Below, one piece after another: positions 59,015 through 64,000 of a DNA stretch of 64,000 nucleotides (within the stretch, counting starts at the first letter, position 1; each line of letters begins with the position of its first letter). The translations under genes were made by a program, and so were the position numbers. A model generated the notes under the pieces. It saw only the letters and a list, made by a program, of their open reading frames with translations. It had not been told where the DNA came from and ran no database searches. Location: positions 128,618 to 192,617 of the forward strand of contig CAJNOP010000036.1 in the NCBI GenBank assembly GCA_905250075.1, given 5' to 3'. Origin of the DNA: Rotaria sp. Silwood1. Its lineage: Eukaryota > Rotifera > Eurotatoria > Philodinida > Philodinidae.

Positions 59015-60427
59015 TTATTCTAATCCAAATAAAACACATTCCACAGCGATTCCAGGTCCAAATGAAAGGCCAATTATATATTTATATTGATTAAAGTCTT
59101 TCGGAAAAATGATATTGTTAAAAATAGGTTTAGTAGATGAATATTTCCAACGACGAAAATGTTCAACAACAACAAGATTGCTACTTCCACTAAGATTTCC
59201 ATAATTAATCATAACATACCAAGATGCACATAATTGTTCATGTTGAAGATTTAAACATTGTTGAATTCCACGAATAATTTTTGGTCCACCTGTATGAACA
59301 GCAAATTGACATGTTTGTATATCTATTTTATACTCTTCAAGTAATTTATTTACAATATTCGGTACATAATTAAAAACAGCATATGGTAATTGTTTGTCTA
59401 AATATAAATGAATACTGGAGTCATTAAATTCTTTTAGACGACCTAGTTCTAAGGTATTTTCAATTATTGCAGAACGGTGATCAATCACACTACAGTGTTG
59501 ATTTGGAATTTTTTGTGAAAAAATAGCTGCACCACATGCATCACGAAAAAGAGCAGCAATTATGACATTTGATTTATCGATTGCTTTCATTGGAATAAAT
59601 GGTGTTAATTGATTTCCTAATGCTGATCGAATATCACAAACAATTAATAAAACAACATTACTTTCTGACTGAAGTGCTATGTCTCGACATAGACCAACTA
59701 AACGAAAGCCTGTCAAACATCCCATTGCTTCGACATTTAAACGTTTGACAGTTGGATTAAGACCAAGTTCTTTTGATATATATATATCCATTGATGGAGC
59801 ACCAATTGTTGCTGTCATTGTTCCAAATACAATATGCGTTATCTGATCTAGCTTTAATCCATGGGAATTATCAATAGCATTTTTTGCAGATTCACATGCC
59901 ATTGATAACATTGTTCTTTTTACGTATTCTGTGTATTCTTGACGATTCATTCGCATAAATAAACGATCTTCCGGTAAATTGACATGGCATGTTTCAATTA
60001 ATGTTGCAGAAAATACTCGATGAATAAAATCTAAATCTTTAGATGTTAAATTTGTTTCACCAGCACAATAATTTTTGATGAACATATCGCACATTTGTGT
60101 TTGTCGATAACAATTTGATGGAAAAGAACATGACATACCATTAACATAAACTTTTTTTTTAATGGAAATACTTTTACGACGGCGGGAGAGAAAATTTTTA
60201 TTGATCGATAACCAAATTTTATATGCTAATGATGATGTTCCTATAGTGACAGCCAAACATAAAAACATTTGTTTGAATTCCATTTTCAGTATCATTTCAA
60301 TTGAGATGTTATATTGGGATCTAAATATAGCATATTCATTAGTTAAGAAATAGACGCCGATGAATTCCTTCAGGAAAGAGTTAATTTTGAGGAAAATAAA
60401 ATTTTTCAATATCGTTTTACATTGCAT
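59015..60427 (-). CDS. Type III polyketide synthase (chalcone/stilbene synthase fold), membrane-anchored
   Basis: A single exon of up to 470 residues. The thiolase-fold core starts near residue 92 (KVYVNGMSCSFPSNCYRQ) and is about 380 residues long, the usual size of a type III PKS. The Cys-His-Asn triad is complete: Cys237 in VEAMGCLTGFRL, His378 in FAVHTGGPKII and Asn411 in INYGNLSGSSN. The C-terminal IGLSFGPGIAVECVLF matches the family's GFGPG motif. Such enzymes condense acyl-CoA starters with malonyl-CoA. Ahead of the core, about residues 50-75 form one hydrophobic segment (QMFLCLAVTIGTSSLAYKIW), suggesting an N-terminal membrane anchor. Translation may start at Met45 or Met49 (60283) instead of the first ATG. 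Type III PKS genes are rare in animals, so horizontal acquisition is likely. The product is unknown. Confidence 0.85.
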   Translation of the reverse strand: MQCKTILKNFIFLKINSFLKEFIGVYFLTNEYAIFRSQYNISIEMILKMEFKQMFLCLAVTIGTSSLAYKIWLSINKNFLSRRRKSISIKKKVYVNGMSCSFPSNCYRQTQMCDMFIKNYCAGETNLTSKDLDFIHRVFSATLIETCHVNLPEDRLFMRMNRQEYTEYVKRTMLSMACESAKNAIDNSHGLKLDQITHIVFGTMTATIGAPSMDIYISKELGLNPTVKRLNVEAMGCLTGFRLVGLCRDIALQSESNVVLLIVCDIRSALGNQLTPFIPMKAIDKSNVIIAALFRDACGAAIFSQKIPNQHCSVIDHRSAIIENTLELGRLKEFNDSSIHLYLDKQLPYAVFNYVPNIVNKLLEEYKIDIQTCQFAVHTGGPKIIRGIQQCLNLQHEQLCASWYVMINYGNLSGSSNLVVVEHFRRWKYSSTKPIFNNIIFPKDFNQYKYIIGLSFGPGIAVECVLFGLE

Positions 60428-63400
60428 ATTGATTTGGTTTAGTTTTAAGGAAAACTTCTAGAAGAATTTTACAGGATGATAATTCTTGAAAAACTCGAAA
60501 AATGAACACTTCGATGTTACGTTAAGTCCATTTACATTTCAACTTGCTCCTCATTATGGATCTTATTGTTGCATTCTCGCAGACTACTAATACCTTGAAA
60601 CAAAATGTTGATTCAATTTTGATTCTTTTGAATGTATTTTTGTTGAGTTAAAAGCTATGCGTTAGGACTGGAGCTTTGTAGGTTTAGAAAATTTGTCTCA
60701 TTTTTTATTCAAGACTACTGAGATAATCTTTTAGTGGCCCCAAAAATAGTTTGAATGTAAAATTTTTTCGCTACATTGTTTTGTTTTCATTATTACCACC
60801 CGAAGCTGAACGGTGGGAGGTACATGTGAGTATGAGTTTCTGTCTTCTCTTCAACCGTATCAATACCCATGGGGTAATCACTGTTGGTCGAAGAAAAGAA
60901 AATTGGTTATAACGTTCAAGTTTTGAATTGAACTTCAAATTTTTAGGTCTTGGAAAGTCATAGATATCTTTACATTTATATCGAGCTAGTAACTTACAAA
61001 ACCTACACAACAAAACAACCATACTTTCTGCCGTTTAGAAAATGTCAACAGAAACGAGAATTACTTTCTATTGAGAATTTCGATCAGTGAGTTAAATGCA
61101 AATCAAAATGAACTTAAAATTTTTAAGCGAAATTTTTCCAATTCTCGAGAACATTAGAGTTCTAAATTGGTACTAACTCTTCTTGAGCATCATCAATACA
61201 TTCAGCATGGTTCAAGGCTTCTGAGGATATCATGGAAAAGAATGCGCTTAGAAATAAGCAGTGAAATTTTGATGATAATAATTATATTGATATTAATCAG
61301 CTTGGAATACCGGGCTCATTTTTCTGGAGTGTTCACAAAAGCAAAAATCGATAATAACAAGTAAAAAATAGATTAGCTTCTGTGACTGGAAAAATGAAGC
61401 TAAAAAAATCGATAAAATCCAAACGATGGATCTGTTTAGTCTCAAGTCTAAACCAAAACCTAATCGGATTGCTCTTGTCGGATGTTTGATAGCTTAACCA
61501 AAAAGTTTGAACCAACTGGCCAAAGTTAGTTGAAGACAGAAAAATCAAGCAGATCTCTCCGAATAGAAAAAATCCAACAGATTTCAATATTGGTTTCTAC
61601 TAGCACGTCATCTATACATGATCCATTCGTCTTTAGTTTCTATCATATAGTACCTTCTCAGTGCTCGATAATTGCTAGAAATGGAAGAGATTAATGATTT
61701 GACAGCCAGTCAGAGACAACTTGTATGACAGAAAGTGACTCAAAAAAGCTGCCTTTTAAAAATTTGCAGAAAGTCTTCCGATAACATCTCAAAATTTTTG
61801 TAAACGTTACGTACTATGTGGAAGGAAGAGGTTAGTTGAGCCTAGTCCTTCCAGATGAAGATTTATATATGTTTAGAACTATAGATTTTCTTGATAATCT
61901 CTCTCTTTGTTCATGTATATTTGAGTGTGTTCTTTCATGTTTCAACTACCGTATATACAATTGACATTTTCATTGAGCGTTCTAGGTATTGGTTTTGATC
62001 TTCAATTAAGTTATAGGTCTCGTATCACTATAATGACTCACCGCAGTTTGAAATAAAGCACATGATGGTTTTCACTAGTCAACAAACGAAATGAATATAT
62101 ACGAAGGTTTTACTGACTTGCGACAAACGTTTTCGAGCAGACTAGAGGAATATCTGCAGAGGTACATTACGTATATGTGTGTGGCACTTGCTTGGAAGGG
62201 TCAAATGTCACTTCATCCAATCTTATATCAGTTTTAGAAATAATGATTCGAAAACTTTTTTGAAAAATTAAAGCATTATAAATGAATAAGTATCATTTAC
62301 CAATTTGTTCGACATAAACTGCTAATTTCTGTCTTACTTTGAATATTCTTTCACAGTGTGTTGAATCAAATTCGATTGATTCAATATGATTCTTGAGTTA
62401 CGCTACGAAATGCGAAAATTTCTGAATAATATTTATAAAATGAATGAATTCAATAGTACTATTCTCCTAAGATAACGCTTTCTGATTCGTTCAATATGCG
62501 TAATTGGTCGTCGAATAATACAATATGTTGAGTAAAAAAAGTAGACTAGAAACAATTGGAAATGAAATAACCTACCTTGATAAATAATGGTTAAATTATT
62601 TTTAATAAAAGGTTTACAATATTATATTAATTTAGATAGCGTTAAATTGTTTTAATATACAACAGAAAAGAATGATGATTTTGTTTTTCTATTTAAAATC
62701 GCAATAAAAGCACGGATTTTATCTTTAAGAATGCTATTGTCATTGATGATAATGTTGTTTTTTTTTCAGTCTAGAGTGAGTTATGCTGACATCAATTTTT
62801 CTTTTGTTATCTGATAGAAAATGCTTCATCATAACAGAAGGACAAAGTACTAAAAAATACGCTAAAGAACATTGTGTTTTTGTCGGAATATTCTTATGTT
62901 TAAATTAATAAATGATTGAAAATCATCATTAGATGTATAATAAATATAATGTCAATAGAATGATTTATTTTAGAAATGAAAAAGTCAATCAATCATAAGT
63001 AATAAAAAAAAAATATTTCAGTAAAACCTATTTATTTATCTACATTTATTTTTATTAAGAAGTCGAGCTGAAGAAAATCTTTAAAGAACTCCAATATTAG
63101 GAATATAATCAGACAATATTTCGGTAAAGTAAGAAAATACTGTATTTTTTCTTAGAATTGTTTTGATCATGAGAATAATTTTAGGTGATGATTTCAGTTA
63201 AAATCAATTGTGTTTTTGAGAGAGAGACCTATTTAAAAATCGAACTTGTGTTAGATCAGAAATAATATCTATCAAGATTAAGTTAAGAGAAAGCTTTTAG
63301 TTATTGAATATTATTGTCGTATATGGAAATTTCGTTCAATTGAAAACAAGATAAAGTTGAATAACATCGTTATTTGATGAGTGAGGGAAGAGAAAACAAT

Positions 63401-64000
63401 AAAGACAGTGAATCTTCTATTCATTTGCACATTAACTAAAACGTGATAAGAGAAAATAAACAGAGTTAGCTGTTGTCACAACAAGACAATTATTTCTAAA
63501 AAAAATTCTTTTATCAAATTTTTTCTTCCAGTAAAAATAATTTTGATGCTTTTTTTGTGCAATATTTCATTGTATTTCAAGAGGAGTTGATTATTTCTTA
63601 TCTATTCAAGTTAGTTTTTCCAATGTATTTTTTTTTTGATCATTTTAAAATATATAATGTGATGTTTGTCTCATTATAGATTTAACTATTTGTGTTAGCA
63701 ACAGAGTCGTTTTTTCGGCTTACTTCATTTTATTCATCAATACACAAAGAATTATTAGAAGAGAAAAAGCAAAGACTATTGTTGAAGAATTCTTAGTTGA
63801 TATGTTGCTTATTTGTTGATTCTTTCCTAGTAAACGAAAAAATATATCTTAAACGTAAGCATTATTCGATATGATTAAAATCGATTCTGATTTTATTTTT
63901 CTTCAGAATATTTAGGTGACGTGAGCAAAAGATAAGAAAGAAATGTTTTTGTTTTTTAGGTCTAAATAATAAAGCCCACGTTGCATTGAGTACTGAATGA
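60428..64000. other. Gene-free stretch to the window end
   Basis: No supportable gene. The first part is the upstream flank of the PKS gene. The open frames between 60700 and 61600 are short, overlap on opposite strands and have no domains. The rest is AT-rich. Confidence 0.45.

Noticed and set aside
1..64000. CRISPR arrays, rRNA genes, operons, riboswitches
   Set aside because: None seen; the spliceosomal introns and the polymerase III-type tRNA gene show a eukaryotic nuclear region.

Overview
The window looks like AT-rich nuclear DNA of a small invertebrate, most likely a bdelloid rotifer. This is an inference from four things: single-exon rhodopsin-like GPCRs of the divergent kind, a secreted chitin-binding/NHL-repeat protein, a Hedgehog-type Hint gene without a signalling domain, and several genes of fungal or bacterial type split by very short spliceosomal introns (47-134 bp is usual here). 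A tRNA gene with the eukaryotic layout (poly-T terminator, no encoded CCA) agrees. No database search was possible, so the genus is left open.

Layout. 1-8.7 kb: a GPCR (2695-3672), a two-exon ChtBD2-NHL secreted protein (4746-6085) and a two-exon myristoylation-motif coiled-coil protein on the minus strand (7233-8703). 8.7-20.4 kb: mostly gene-free, then a PBP2/Ca3427-like plus methyltransferase fusion (14219-16000, minus), a foldback inverted repeat (18563-18909) and a fungal-type Sec14/CRAL-TRIO protein (19192-20357, minus). 20.4-28 kb: gene-poor, with a 1.7-kb terminal-inverted-repeat element (21929-23643) that holds a nested Tourist-like MITE and a 100-N assembly gap. 28-32 kb: a three-exon Hint/Hog protein and a second GPCR (both minus), with an 80-bp perfect palindrome between them. 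33.8-35 kb: a decayed amino-acid permease. 37.8-38.9 kb: an FkbM-type methyltransferase. 39.8-41.2 kb: a hAT-like element. 42.5 kb: tRNA-Thr(UGU). 45.5-57.0 kb: one long gene for an ankyrin-WWE-macro-macro-PARP protein, with introns swollen to 2.5 and 5.7 kb; the larger contains a Helitron-type unit and a MULE transposase remnant. 59.0-60.4 kb: a membrane-anchored type III polyketide synthase (minus). The last 3.5 kb shows no gene.

The genes do not form an operon or one pathway. The common theme is an accessory, transposon-rich neighbourhood with several genes unusual in animals (type III PKS, PBP2-methyltransferase fusion, fungal-type Sec14, FkbM methyltransferase, an APC-type permease pseudogene). 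This resembles the transposon- and foreign-gene-rich subtelomeric segments described for bdelloids. Exon joins were read by eye from splice consensus and reading phase; in every gene listed the phases agree across all introns.
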